A stretch of 64,000 nt of DNA from Pseudomonadota bacterium (GCA_023457435.1 JAEWLS010000013.1:62001-126000); one strand, 5' to 3'. Shown: positions 14,157 to 23,077, numbered from the stretch's first letter. Notes: generated by a model from the sequence alone, not told the origin. Program-made: numbers and translations.

Positions 14157-15143
14157 ATGAATAAGGTCGACCGCGACTTGATCAACCTGCCCGACACGAC
14201 CGTGTCGGTGCGCGAGAAATTCGGCTTCGACTCGGACATGGTCGTGCCGGCCTATTCCATCGCCGACAGCCACGTACCTGATATCGATCCGGACTATCTG
14301 TTCGACCGCCAGACCACGATGGCGATCCTTGCCGGCTTTACCTACAACCGCCGCGTCATGGTGTCCGGCTATCACGGCACCGGCAAGTCGACCCACATCG
14401 AGCAGGTCGCGGCGCGGCTCAATTGGCCCTGCGTCCGCGTCAACCTCGACAGCCACGTCAGCCGCATCGACCTCGTCGGCAAGGATGCGATTGTCGTCAA
14501 GGAAGGCATGCAGGTCACGGAGTTCCGCGACGGCATCCTGCCCTGGGCCTACCAGCATAATGTAGCGCTCGTCTTCGACGAGTACGATGCGGGCCGCCCC
14601 GACGTCATGTTCGTCATTCAGCGCGTGCTGGAATCGTCAGGCCGCCTGACGCTGCTCGACCAGAGCCGGGTGATCCGCCCGCATCCGGCATTCCGCCTGT
14701 TCGCCACCGCCAACACCGTCGGCCTCGGCGACACGACCGGCCTCTACCACGGCACGCAGCAGATCAACCAGGCGCAGATGGACCGCTGGTCGATCGTCAC
14801 CACGCTCAACTACCTGCCGCACGACAAGGAAGCGGCGATCGTCCAGGCGAAGGCAAAGCACTATCGCAACGAAAAGGGCCGCGAGATCGTCAACAAGATG
14901 GTCCGCGTCGCGGACATGACCCGTTCGGCCTTCATCAATGGCGACCTGTCGACCGTCATGAGCCCGCGCACCGTGATCATGTGGGCCGAAAACGCTGAGA
15001 TCTTCGGCAATGTCGGCTTCGCCTTCAGGCTGACCTTCCTGAACAAGTGCGACGAACTCGAGCGCTCGGTCGTCGCCGAGTTCTATCAGCGCGCCTTCGG
15101 CGAAGAATTGCCCGAAAGCGCCGCCAACGTCGTGCTCTCGTAA
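14157..15143 (+). CDS. cobS: Aerobic cobaltochelatase subunit CobS
   Basis: A 328-aa AAA+ ATPase. Walker A is GYHGTGKST at 71-79 and Walker B VALVFDEYD near 137-144. With CobT it forms the chaperone that drives cobalt insertion into hydrogenobyrinate a,c-diamide by CobN, in the aerobic cobalamin pathway. Two adjacent ATGs exist (14154, 14157); GGAG at 14148-14151 is better spaced for the second. CobN is not in the window. CobT lies 936 nt further on, separated by two unrelated secreted genes. Confidence 0.95.
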   Translation: MNKVDRDLINLPDTTVSVREKFGFDSDMVVPAYSIADSHVPDIDPDYLFDRQTTMAILAGFTYNRRVMVSGYHGTGKSTHIEQVAARLNWPCVRVNLDSHVSRIDLVGKDAIVVKEGMQVTEFRDGILPWAYQHNVALVFDEYDAGRPDVMFVIQRVLESSGRLTLLDQSRVIRPHPAFRLFATANTVGLGDTTGLYHGTQQINQAQMDRWSIVTTLNYLPHDKEAAIVQAKAKHYRNEKGREIVNKMVRVADMTRSAFINGDLSTVMSPRTVIMWAENAEIFGNVGFAFRLTFLNKCDELERSVVAEFYQRAFGEELPESAANVVLS

Positions 15144-15152
15144 CGGGGGGTC

Positions 15153-15611
15153 ATGCTAGTGAATTTCGCGCGCCGCACTCTGCTCGTGCTCCTTGCGAGC
15201 GCCGCTTTGGCCCTTCCCGCCAATGCTGCAGCGCTGAAGCGGGTCAGCGGCGAACTTAAATACAAGAACTTCGCTGGCTTCGCCGAACTTCTCAGGCAGA
15301 CCGCCAAGAGTGACGTCGTGCTGGACCTCACCGTCCCGCTCGACAATGACGAGGCCGACGGCCACCTCACCACCTTCGTGCTCGATGGTCAGTTCGAGAT
15401 CGCCTACCTGGCGGGGAAGGCAACCACGAAGATCTACGTCGATGTCGGCTTCGATTTCATCGACGAGAAGTACTACACGCTCGACGGCACCTTCAGGGTC
15501 ATCGCCAACGGCGTGGAAGACGGCGTTCGCTATTACGCACTGGAGCTTGTCGATCCAGCGAACGGCGGTTTCATCGACGTCAAGATTGACGAGCTGAAAG
15601 CCGGCAAATGA
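15153..15611 (+). CDS. Secreted protein of unknown function, paralogue A (between cobS and cobT)
   Basis: A 152-aa protein with a Sec signal peptide (basic start, core LLVLLASAALAL, cleavage near PANA-A at about residue 25). The mature part is a probable all-beta periplasmic protein. It shares an order of motifs with the next gene: SGE near the N terminus, a conserved FAGFAELL/FAGFLL segment, DGQFEIAY-AG, and a YTLDGTF/YVFDGYF strand. I recognise no family. The SD is GGGGGG just before the ATG. It begins 9 nt after cobS and overlaps the next gene by 4 nt. Confidence 0.8.
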   Translation: MLVNFARRTLLVLLASAALALPANAAALKRVSGELKYKNFAGFAELLRQTAKSDVVLDLTVPLDNDEADGHLTTFVLDGQFEIAYLAGKATTKIYVDVGFDFIDEKYYTLDGTFRVIANGVEDGVRYYALELVDPANGGFIDVKIDELKAGK

Positions 15612-16072
15612 CGCGGCGCTTTCTCCTCGCTCTGGTGCTGCTCGCCGTCCCGACGCTCGCCCAGGCGCAGCAAAAGGAGGTCGTGCGCATCAGCGGAGAG
15701 GTCACGGCCCAGAATTACCGGGCATTCGCCGGCTTCCTGCTCGACGCGACGGATAGGGTCGTGGGCCTCAAAGTCGCGTTTCCCGGCAACGAAGCGCACG
15801 CGACCGGCAAGATGACCGCCATGAAGGACGGCGATCTCTTCATCGCCTATGTCGCAGGTCCCGACAGCGACAGCCAGATCGCCGCCAAGGAGGGCTATTC
15901 CTTCCAGCACGGCGCCTACGTTTTCGACGGATATTTCGTCGTCAAGTACGGTGGCATGAACCAGGGCATCGTCGGCATATATCTCGACAAGGCCGACGAA
16001 GCGTTGGTTACACTTTCGGGACGCCCGATCGAGGATGTCGACATCGGCAGCCTCAAGGCGCCGGCCAACTAG
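15608..16072 (+). CDS. Secreted protein of unknown function, paralogue B (between cobS and cobT)
   Basis: A 154-aa protein with a signal peptide (MTRRFLLALVLLAVPTLAQA-Q). Its mature part follows the same plan as the preceding gene: RISGEV, FAGFLLDATDRVVGLKV, DGDLFIAYVAG, YVFDGYFVVKYGG, and a closing VDIGSLKA. The two look like an ancient tandem duplication. It ends 7 nt before cobT, so all four genes are probably co-transcribed. There is no clear link to cobalamin chemistry; a periplasmic role is inferred only from the signal peptide. Confidence 0.8.
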   Translation: MTRRFLLALVLLAVPTLAQAQQKEVVRISGEVTAQNYRAFAGFLLDATDRVVGLKVAFPGNEAHATGKMTAMKDGDLFIAYVAGPDSDSQIAAKEGYSFQHGAYVFDGYFVVKYGGMNQGIVGIYLDKADEALVTLSGRPIEDVDIGSLKAPAN

Positions 16073-16079
16073 GACGAAC

Positions 16080-17975
16080 ATGGCCGGACAGGGCGACAAT
16101 ACGCGAGCCAAGCCGAAGAACGGCACCGAGGCAGACGCCTTCAAGCGGGCTTTGTCGGTAAGCGTTCGCGCGATTTCCGGAGACCGCGAGATGGAAGTCT
16201 CGTTCTCCAAGGAGAAGCCGGCGCTGATGGGCAGCCGCGTGCGTCTGCCGGACCTGCCGAAGAAGCCGACGGCGACCGACATCGCAGTGACCCGCGGCCT
16301 CGGGGACTCCATGGCGCTGCGGCGTGCCTGTCACGACATGCGCCTGCACTCGAAACTCGCGCCGGAAGGCAAGCAGGCGCGCGCCATATTCGACGCGGTC
16401 GAGCAGGCGCGCGTCGAGGCGATCGGCGCCAATGCGATGCGCGGCGTCTCCGACAATCTCGCGCAGATGCTGGAAGACAAGTACCAGCGCGCCAGCCTCG
16501 ACAATGTGAGCCAGCAATCCGAGGCTCCTCTGGAAGAGGCCGTTGCGCTGATGGTGAGGGAGCGGCTTACAGGCCGTGCCGTGCCGAAAAGCGGCGAGCG
16601 GCTGGTCTCGTTCTGGCGCGCCTTCATAGAGGAGAAGGCTGGCTCCGATCTCGACGGCTTGCTCGGCAAGCTCGACGACCAGGACGCGTTCGCGCGGCTG
16701 GTGCGCGACATGCTGGCGTCGATGGACATGGCCGAGGAGCTTGGCGAAGACCAGACCGACGAGGAAACCGAGGACAACGACGAGGACCAGCCGGAGGGCG
16801 AGGAGCAATCCGAGGACGGCGGCGAGTCCGACACCGGCGACCAGGATGCCGAGGCCGAGGAAACCGATGCGCCTGCCGAGGACCAGGATGTCGGCGAGAC
16901 GGAGGCGACGGACGCCAGCGCCGACGACATGGCCGACGACGAGGATCTGGACGCGGAAACGCCGGGCGAGACGCGCCGTCAGCAGGATCCTTTCTCCAAC
17001 CTTCCGCAGCAGCTCGACTACAAGGTCTATGCGGCTGCCTTCGACGAAACAGTGGGCGCCGAAGAACTCTGCGACGAGGAGGAACTCGACCGGCTGCGCG
17101 CCTTCCTGGACAAGCAGCTGTCGAACCTGCAGGGCGTGGTCGGCCGGCTGGCCAACCGTCTGCAGCGCCGCCTCATGGCCCAGCAGAACCGCTCCTGGGA
17201 TTTCGACCTCGAGGAAGGCACGCTCGACCCGGCGCGGCTCGTGCGCGTCGTCATAGACCCGATGCAGCCGCTCTCCTTCAAGCAGGAGCGCGACACCAAT
17301 TTTCGCGACACGGTTGTCACGCTGCTGCTCGACAATTCCGGGTCGATGCGCGGCCGGCCGATCACCGTCGCGGCAACTTGCGCCGATATCCTGGCGCGCA
17401 CGCTCGAACGGTGCGGCGTCTCCGTCGAGATTCTCGGCTTCACCACCCGCGCCTGGAAGGGCGGCCAGTCGCGCGAGCAGTGGCTGAAACAGGGTAAGCC
17501 GGCCAATCCCGGCCGCCTCAACGATCTGCGCCACATCATATACAAGAGCGCCGACGCGCCGTGGCGTCGCGCCCGCCGCAACCTTGGCCTGATGATGCGC
17601 GAAGGCCTGCTAAAGGAAAATATCGACGGCGAGGCGCTGCTATGGGCGCATCAGCGCCTTATCGGCCGGCCCGAGCAGCGCAAGATCCTGATGATGATCT
17701 CGGACGGTGCGCCGGTCGACGATTCGACACTGTCGGTGAACCCGGGCAACTATCTCGAACGCCATCTCCGCGGCGTCATCGAGCTGATCGAGACGCGTTC
17801 GCCGGTGGAACTTCTCGCCATCGGCATCGGGCACGACGTGACCCGCTACTACAGACGCGCCGTCACCATCGTCGATGCCGAAGAGCTGGCAGGCGCGATG
17901 ACCGAGCAGCTCGCGGCGCTGTTCGGCGACGATAGCAGCCGAGGCCAGCGGCGCGCGGCGGGCGGACGCCGGTGA
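16080..17975 (+). CDS. cobT: Aerobic cobaltochelatase subunit CobT
   Basis: A 631-aa protein. The N-terminal helical part (1-215) is followed by a strongly acidic linker (about 216-305, Glu/Asp/Ala/Thr) and a C-terminal von Willebrand A domain with the MIDAS motif DNSGSM starting at residue 418. CobT binds the CobS ring and acts on CobN. The frame is open to 16035, but ATG 16080 (MAGQGDN) is the standard CobT start and sits 7 nt after the preceding gene. Its stop overlaps the following GTG start (GTGA). Confidence 0.95.
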   Translation: MAGQGDNTRAKPKNGTEADAFKRALSVSVRAISGDREMEVSFSKEKPALMGSRVRLPDLPKKPTATDIAVTRGLGDSMALRRACHDMRLHSKLAPEGKQARAIFDAVEQARVEAIGANAMRGVSDNLAQMLEDKYQRASLDNVSQQSEAPLEEAVALMVRERLTGRAVPKSGERLVSFWRAFIEEKAGSDLDGLLGKLDDQDAFARLVRDMLASMDMAEELGEDQTDEETEDNDEDQPEGEEQSEDGGESDTGDQDAEAEETDAPAEDQDVGETEATDASADDMADDEDLDAETPGETRRQQDPFSNLPQQLDYKVYAAAFDETVGAEELCDEEELDRLRAFLDKQLSNLQGVVGRLANRLQRRLMAQQNRSWDFDLEEGTLDPARLVRVVIDPMQPLSFKQERDTNFRDTVVTLLLDNSGSMRGRPITVAATCADILARTLERCGVSVEILGFTTRAWKGGQSREQWLKQGKPANPGRLNDLRHIIYKSADAPWRRARRNLGLMMREGLLKENIDGEALLWAHQRLIGRPEQRKILMMISDGAPVDDSTLSVNPGNYLERHLRGVIELIETRSPVELLAIGIGHDVTRYYRRAVTIVDAEELAGAMTEQLAALFGDDSSRGQRRAAGGRR

Positions 17976-18973
17976 GGGCATCGGCACTCGTTGCCGGGCT
18001 TCTTGCGGCCTTCGCAACGGGCCACGCTGCGGCGGAGCCTGCGTCCTTCATCCCGATGCAGATTCGCACGACGCCGATCAACGAGTTCCGTATCGGCAGC
18101 GCCGAGACCCGCTTCGGCCCATTCGAGTTCGTCGGCGGGCTCAGCATGACCTCCAGCGGGCGCGATTTCGGCGCCCTGTCATCGATCGCCTTCACCGATC
18201 CAGGCGGCGCTTTCGTCGGCGTGGCCGACACCGGCTTCTGGTTCTTCGGTCGCGTCGAGCGGGATGCATCGGGCAAACCATCCGGCATCGCCGATTTCCG
18301 CATGCAGCCGATGGTCGATGCAGAAGGCAAGCCGATCGAGGGCAAGTACGACAGCGACGGGGAGGGGCTCGCCTTGCGCGGCACAACCGTCACCGCGAGT
18401 TTCGAGCGTGCCCATCGGATCGTCGAGTTTGACCTGACGCCGCAAGGCATCGGCGAGCCCGGCCGCCAGATCGATTACCTGATACCGCGCGCCGAGCTCC
18501 GCCAGAACCGTGGCTTCGAGACCGTCGCCTATGCGCCCCAGGATGGCGCGCTTGCCGGCGCGCGCGTCGTGGTCTCCGAAATGAGTCTCGACGCGAACGG
18601 CGACATCTTCGCGGCCATCCTCGAGGGCCCCCAGAAGGGCATTTTCAAGGTGGCGCGCTCGGGCGATTTCGACATCACCGACGGCGCTTTCCTGCCCGAC
18701 GGCGACCTGCTTCTGCTGGAGCGCAAATTCTCCATGGCCATCGGCGTCGCGATGCGGCTTCGACGCATCGAGGCGGCATCGATCAGGCGGGGCGGCCGCG
18801 CCGACGGTCCCGTGCTGCTGGAGGCGGGGATGGCCTACCAGATCGACAACATGGAAGGGCTCGACATCTGGCGCCGCAGCGACGGAGCGCTGATGGTGTC
18901 GCTCGTGTCCGACGACAACCACTCGATCCTGCAGCGGAACCTTTACCTCGAGTTTCGGCTGCTCGACGAGTGA
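17972..18973 (+). CDS. Secreted esterase/phytase-like beta-propeller protein
   Basis: A 333-aa protein with an N-terminal signal peptide (GTG start; core LVAGLLAAFATGHAAA). The mature part has the phytase-like esterase pattern: GGLSM near 50, LSSIAF, an ADTGFWF strand, DSDGEGLAL, GFETVAYAPQDG, and the later NMEGLDIW and LVSDDN. These are features of the esterase-like activity of phytase family (DUF3616-type propeller). The GTG overlaps the cobT stop by 4 nt. Substrate unknown. It converges with lemA with a 3-nt gap. Confidence 0.78.
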   Translation: MRASALVAGLLAAFATGHAAAEPASFIPMQIRTTPINEFRIGSAETRFGPFEFVGGLSMTSSGRDFGALSSIAFTDPGGAFVGVADTGFWFFGRVERDASGKPSGIADFRMQPMVDAEGKPIEGKYDSDGEGLALRGTTVTASFERAHRIVEFDLTPQGIGEPGRQIDYLIPRAELRQNRGFETVAYAPQDGALAGARVVVSEMSLDANGDIFAAILEGPQKGIFKVARSGDFDITDGAFLPDGDLLLLERKFSMAIGVAMRLRRIEAASIRRGGRADGPVLLEAGMAYQIDNMEGLDIWRRSDGALMVSLVSDDNHSILQRNLYLEFRLLDE

Positions 18974-18976
18974 GCC

Positions 18977-19603
18977 TCAGCCGCCGGTACCGAAGTTGAC
19001 CTTCGGCACCTCGATCTTGTCTTCCGGTACGGTGAATGTCGCGAACGGCCGGGCGTCCGTGTACCAGAGCCAGGTCCAGACGATCGTCGGGAATGTCCTG
19101 AGCGACGTGTTGTAGCGCCGCACCGCGTCGATGTAATCGCGCCGCGCCACCGCAATGCGGTTTTCGGTGCCTTCGAGCTGCGCCTGCAGCGCCAGGAAGT
19201 TCTGGCTCGCCTTCAGGTCGGGGTAATTTTCGACGACCGCAAGGAGCCGCGACAGCGCGCCGGTCAATCCGGCCTGTGCGTCCTGGAACGCCTTGATTAC
19301 GGCCGGATCGGTCAGCGTTTCCGGGTCGATCCTGACCTGTGTCGCCGCGGCGCGGGCTGCCACGACGGCCTCCAGGGTCTCTCGCTCGTGCGCGGCGTAG
19401 GCCTTCACCGTCTCGACCAGATTGGGGATCAGGTCGGCGCGGCGCTGGTACTGGTTCAGCACTTCGCTCCACGCTGCCTTCGCCTGTTCCTCCTCGGTCG
19501 GGATCGTGTTGAAGCCGCAGGCCGACAGGAGCGGCAGCAGGAGGAGTAGCACCCCGGCGCGCAGATCGGGCCATGTGCGGCGCCGGATGGAAACCTCAGT
19601 CAT
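18977..19603 (-). CDS. LemA family lipoprotein
   Basis: A 208-aa protein. The N terminus is basic, then LLLLLPLLSACG forms a lipobox with Cys29 as the acylated residue. The LemA core follows: QYQRRADLIPNLVETVKAYAAHE, a YPDLKASQNF motif and EGTENRIAVARRDYIDAVRRYN, all hallmark segments. The family is membrane-anchored, faces the periplasm and has no settled biochemical role. A TPM-domain partner often follows lemA, but none is here: the gene downstream on this strand is unrelated and convergent. Confidence 0.92.
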   Translation of the reverse strand: MTEVSIRRRTWPDLRAGVLLLLLPLLSACGFNTIPTEEEQAKAAWSEVLNQYQRRADLIPNLVETVKAYAAHERETLEAVVAARAAATQVRIDPETLTDPAVIKAFQDAQAGLTGALSRLLAVVENYPDLKASQNFLALQAQLEGTENRIAVARRDYIDAVRRYNTSLRTFPTIVWTWLWYTDARPFATFTVPEDKIEVPKVNFGTGG

Positions 19604-19746
19604 CGTCGTCAGCCTCGTTCACGAGATGCCACGATAGCGCGGCGGCAGGCGGAATTGAAGTCGCAGACGGGCAGGACAAATTCCCTTGTGCGCGAAAGCG
19701 GCAGTCGCTATGGAGTGCCCGCGCCGAAAGGCCGACCACGCCTCGC

Positions 19747-19836
19747 GGAGAGGTGGCAGAGTGGTTGAATGCACCGCACTCGAAATGCGGCATGGGTGCA
19801 AGCCCATCGGGGGTTCGAATCCCCCCCTCTCCGCCA
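19747..19836 (+). tRNA. tRNA-Ser (anticodon CGA)
   Basis: A 90-nt class II tRNA. Acceptor GGAGAGG (19747-19753) pairs with CCTCTCC (19826-19832), then discriminator G and an encoded CCA (19834-19836). The anticodon stem CCGCA/TGCGG encloses loop CTCGAAA with anticodon CGA at 19781-19783, reading UCG. A long variable arm (CATGGGTGCAAGCCCATC) and T-arm GGGGGTTCGAATCCCCC fit serine. Confidence 0.97.
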
Positions 19837-19973
19837 TCAGTTCCCCATAGCACATGTCGTTGAACGAATTTCGAGCTGACGACAACCGGCATGAGAAGAT
19901 GTTCGACGTGCTGCGCTAGAGAGCAGCGATCATCGTCTTTCCGCGGTCTACCGCGCGCCGCCGGTAGCGTGTT

Positions 19974-20393
19974 CTACTTGCGGTTCTTCTCCAGCCAAGC
20001 CTTCATCTTGGCGATCTCGCGTTCCTGCGCTGCGATGATCGCCTCGGCCATCGCCTTCGTGTCCGGGTCGACGCCGTATTCGAGCGCCACCTTCGCCATG
20101 TCGATTGCGCCCTGGTGATGCGGGATCATCTTGAGGCGGAAATCGACGTCGGCGTCGCCCGTATACTCGACCGCCATTGCCTGCATCATGTCCATATCGG
20201 CCTGCTTGTAGGCTTTGGTGGACGCGGTGTCGCCATCGGCCGGCATCATCGTTTCCATCATGGACTGCATCTGGTCCATGTTCATCATCATGCCGTGGCC
20301 GCCGTCGTGACTGCCGTGGTTCATCTGCGCCGACGCGACTGCGCCCACAGTGCTCAGCGCGGCTGCCGCCGCGATCGTCTTGATCATCTTCAT
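19974..20393 (-). CDS. DUF305 family secreted protein, copper-associated
   Basis: A 139-aa protein. The signal peptide ends near VASA-Q (about residue 22). A Met/His-rich stretch follows (HGSHDGGHGMMMNMDQMQSMM), typical of copper-binding periplasmic proteins, then the DUF305 core MIPHHQGAIDMAKVAL and a C-terminal helix. The ATG at 20393 has SD GGAGAG 7 nt away; a GTG two codons upstream is too close to the SD. It is divergent from the copper ATPase, and each has its own CueR-type box. Likely a periplasmic Cu(I)-binding or tolerance factor. Confidence 0.88.
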   Translation of the reverse strand: MKMIKTIAAAAALSTVGAVASAQMNHGSHDGGHGMMMNMDQMQSMMETMMPADGDTASTKAYKQADMDMMQAMAVEYTGDADVDFRLKMIPHHQGAIDMAKVALEYGVDPDTKAMAEAIIAAQEREIAKMKAWLEKNRK

Positions 20394-20473
20394 GGACACT
20401 CTCCTTCAATTTCAAGCCGTCTCGTCGCTCGGGCGGGGCCGGACACGGTCCGGGACGGCATGGAGAGCGTCGT

Positions 20474-20496
20474 CCTTCCAGCAGGTGGAAGGTCAA
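20474..20496 (-). promoter_or_regulatory. CueR-type box and -35 for the DUF305 gene
   Basis: Dyad CCTTCCA (20474-20480), five bases, TGGAAGG (20486-20492). On the minus strand it overlaps a TTGACC -35 hexamer (20496-20491), as in MerR-family copper promoters with long spacers. The -10 about 19-20 bp further on is weak. The dyad ends roughly 80 nt before the DUF305 start. Confidence 0.6.
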
Positions 20497-20510
20497 GTGC
20501 GAGATAAGGC

Positions 20511-20541
20511 TTGACCTTCCAGTCACTGGAAGTGCGAACCT
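20511..20541 (+). promoter_or_regulatory. CueR-type box and -35 for the copper ATPase
   Basis: -35 TTGACC (20511-20516) overlaps the perfect dyad CTTCCAG (20516-20522) TCA CTGGAAG (20526-20532). A weak -10 falls about 19 bp downstream (near 20536-20541), the long spacing MerR activators correct. CTTCC-N-GGAAG is the classic CueR operator, and a CueR-like gene lies downstream at 23078. Confidence 0.72.
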
Positions 20542-20569
20542 TTGTCGACCCAAGATGGAGGCGAGCCCG

Positions 20570-23056
20570 ATGTCCTCTCACGAACAACATCATCACCAGA
20601 GCTCGGAACGGCCAGCCGGAGGCGAGATCGTTCGCGATCCCGTGTGCGGGATGACCGTCGATCCGACGGCAGGCAAGCCCAGCGCCGAGCACGCCGGACG
20701 AATTTTTCATTTCTGCAGCCCGGGTTGCCACGCGAAGTTCGTCGCCGGGCCGGAAGCCTACCTGACTGCCACAGATCCGGTCTGCGGCATGGACGTGGAT
20801 CGCGCCTCCGCAAAGCACTTCCACCGCCACGGCGGGGACAAATTCTATTTCTGCTCCGCTGGCTGCAAAAGCAAGTTCGAGGCTGGGCCGGGGCAGTATC
20901 TCGATGACCGGCCCGCCCCGGCGCCGATGCCCAAAGGCACCCAGTATACCTGCCCGATGCATCCAGAGATCGTACGCGACAAGCCTGGCTCATGCCCGAT
21001 CTGCGGCATGGCGCTCGAGCCGATGGGTGTGCCGACGGGAGACGAAGGCCCGAACCCGGAACTTGTCGACTTCAAGCGCAGGTTCTGGGTTTCCGCCATC
21101 CTGTCGCTCCCGTTGCTGGTCATCGCCATGGGGCCGATGGTAGGCCTTCCCGTGCGCGACTGGATCGGCGAGCGCCTGGCAGCCTGGCTGGAACTGGCCC
21201 TTGCCACACCGGTCGTTCTGTGGGCCGCGGCTCCCGTCTTCCACCGTGCCTACGAATCCTTCGTCAACCGCAGCCCCAACATGTGGACGCTGATCTCGAT
21301 CGGCGTCGGCACGGCGTACATCTACAGCGTCGTCGCCACCTTCTTTCCTGACCTCTTCCCGCACCAGTTCCGCGGCCATGGCGGCTCGGTTCCGGTCTAT
21401 TTCGAGGCGGCGGCCGTCATCGTGGCCCTCGTGTTCCTGGGCCAGGTGCTGGAACTCCGGGCGCGCGAGCGGACCGGGTCGGCGATCCGCGCCCTGCTCG
21501 ACTTGGCGCCAAAGACGGCGCGCCGGGTCGCAGCAGACGGGTCCGAGGCCGACGTGCCGCTGGACGAGGTGAAGCAGGGAGACCGGCTGCGCGTGCGGCC
21601 CGGGGACAGCGTGCCGGTCGACGGCACCGTCTTGGAGGGCCGGACCTCCATCGACGAGTCCATGATCACGGGCGAGCCTGTGCCCGTGGAGAAGACGCCG
21701 GGCGATGCCGTCACGGGCGGAACGCTGAACCGCAACGGTACGCTCGTCATCACCGCCGAGCGGGTCGGATCCGAGACCATGCTGTCGCGCATCGTTGAGA
21801 TGGTCGCGAAGGCGCAGCGATCGCGCGCGCCGATCCAGGGGCTGGCCGACCGCGTCTCCTACTATTTCGTGCCGGCCGTGGTGCTGGTCGCGATCATCGC
21901 CTTCGTGGTCTGGGGTCTCTTCGGACCCGAACCCAGCATGGTGTACGCCATAGTATCGGCGGTGTCGGTCCTGATCATCGCCTGCCCCTGCGCGCTCGGG
22001 CTGGCCACCCCGATGTCGATCATGACCGCAACCGGGCGCGGCGCCCAGGCGGGCGTCCTCATCAAGGACGCCGAAGCACTGGAACGTTTCGCCAGCGTCG
22101 ACACGCTCATCGTCGACAAGACGGGCACGCTGACGGAGGGCCGCCCGAAGCTGACGGATGTCGTTGCGGCAGAAGGCTTCGATGCCGTGCAGATCCTTTC
22201 GCTTGCCGCCTCGCTGGAGCGCGGCTCGGAGCATCCTCTCGCGGAGGCGATCGTCGAGGGCGCGGCGGAGCGCGGCGCGGCACTGCAGGCCGCGTCCGAT
22301 TTCGAGGCGGTCACCGGCAAGGGCGTGAGCGGGTCCGTCGACGGCCGGAAAGTGGCGCTTGGGAATGCCGCCATGATGGCGGATCTCGGCGTCGGCATCG
22401 ACCGCCTTGGCGCACGGGCAGACGCCATGAGAGCAGAAGGCAAGACGGCCATGTTCGTCGCGGTCGACGGCGCAGCCGCGGGATTCGTGACCGTGGCCGA
22501 TCCTGTAAAGGCCACTACCGTCGAGGCGATCCGCGCCCTGCGCGACAAGGGCCTTCACATCATCATGGCCACAGGCGACAACGAGCGCACCGCCAGCGCG
22601 GTGGCGACGAAGCTCGGCATCGACGAGGTGCGCGCCGACATGCTTCCAGACAGCAAGCAGAAGCTCATCGAGGAGTTGCGGGCCAGGGGAGCGAGGGTCG
22701 CAATGGCGGGGGACGGCGTGAACGACGCGCCCGCACTCGCCGCCGCGGATGTGGGCATCGCCATGGGTACGGGTGCGGACGTTGCGCTCGAAAGCGCGGG
22801 TATCACTCTGGTGAAGGGCGATCTCAACGGCATCGTGCGGGCGCGCACGCTCGCACAGGCGACGATCCGCAACATCAGGGAGAACCTGTTCTTCGCCTTC
22901 GTTTGCAACGCGCTCGGCGTGCCCGTGGCCGCAGGGGCGCTCTATCCCGTCTTCGGCACCCTCCTCTCACCGATGATCGCGGCGGCCGCGATGAGCCTGT
23001 CGTCCGTCTCCGTCATCGCCAACGCGCTCAGGCTGCGAACGGTGCGGCTCGGCTGA
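20570..23056 (+). CDS. copA: Copper-translocating P1B-1 ATPase with two YHS domains and a heavy-metal-binding domain
   Basis: An 828-aa export ATPase without the usual HMA domain. Instead it has YHS domains at about 22-64 and 69-110 (each DPVCGM... and FCS.GC) and a Cys-rich domain at 126-152 (YTCPMHPE...CPICGM). The catalytic core has TGES, the ion motif CPC at 472-474, phosphorylated Asp516 in DKTGTLTEG, and TGDN and GDGVNDAPAL. Met and Ser in the last helix (AMSLSS) fit Cu(I). The helix-7 motif, usually YN, reads CN here. Start: ATG 20570 has SD GGAGG 7 nt away; ATG 20555 has none. It expels Cu(I) from the cytoplasm. Confidence 0.93.
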   Translation: MSSHEQHHHQSSERPAGGEIVRDPVCGMTVDPTAGKPSAEHAGRIFHFCSPGCHAKFVAGPEAYLTATDPVCGMDVDRASAKHFHRHGGDKFYFCSAGCKSKFEAGPGQYLDDRPAPAPMPKGTQYTCPMHPEIVRDKPGSCPICGMALEPMGVPTGDEGPNPELVDFKRRFWVSAILSLPLLVIAMGPMVGLPVRDWIGERLAAWLELALATPVVLWAAAPVFHRAYESFVNRSPNMWTLISIGVGTAYIYSVVATFFPDLFPHQFRGHGGSVPVYFEAAAVIVALVFLGQVLELRARERTGSAIRALLDLAPKTARRVAADGSEADVPLDEVKQGDRLRVRPGDSVPVDGTVLEGRTSIDESMITGEPVPVEKTPGDAVTGGTLNRNGTLVITAERVGSETMLSRIVEMVAKAQRSRAPIQGLADRVSYYFVPAVVLVAIIAFVVWGLFGPEPSMVYAIVSAVSVLIIACPCALGLATPMSIMTATGRGAQAGVLIKDAEALERFASVDTLIVDKTGTLTEGRPKLTDVVAAEGFDAVQILSLAASLERGSEHPLAEAIVEGAAERGAALQAASDFEAVTGKGVSGSVDGRKVALGNAAMMADLGVGIDRLGARADAMRAEGKTAMFVAVDGAAAGFVTVADPVKATTVEAIRALRDKGLHIIMATGDNERTASAVATKLGIDEVRADMLPDSKQKLIEELRARGARVAMAGDGVNDAPALAAADVGIAMGTGADVALESAGITLVKGDLNGIVRARTLAQATIRNIRENLFFAFVCNALGVPVAAGALYPVFGTLLSPMIAAAAMSLSSVSVIANALRLRTVRLG

Positions 23057-23077
23057 ATCCATCCAGGAGCAATCGCC

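Noticed and set aside
19596..19892. Minus-strand ORFs across the tRNA-Ser gene
   Set aside because: They run through a well-formed tRNA and lack SD sites.
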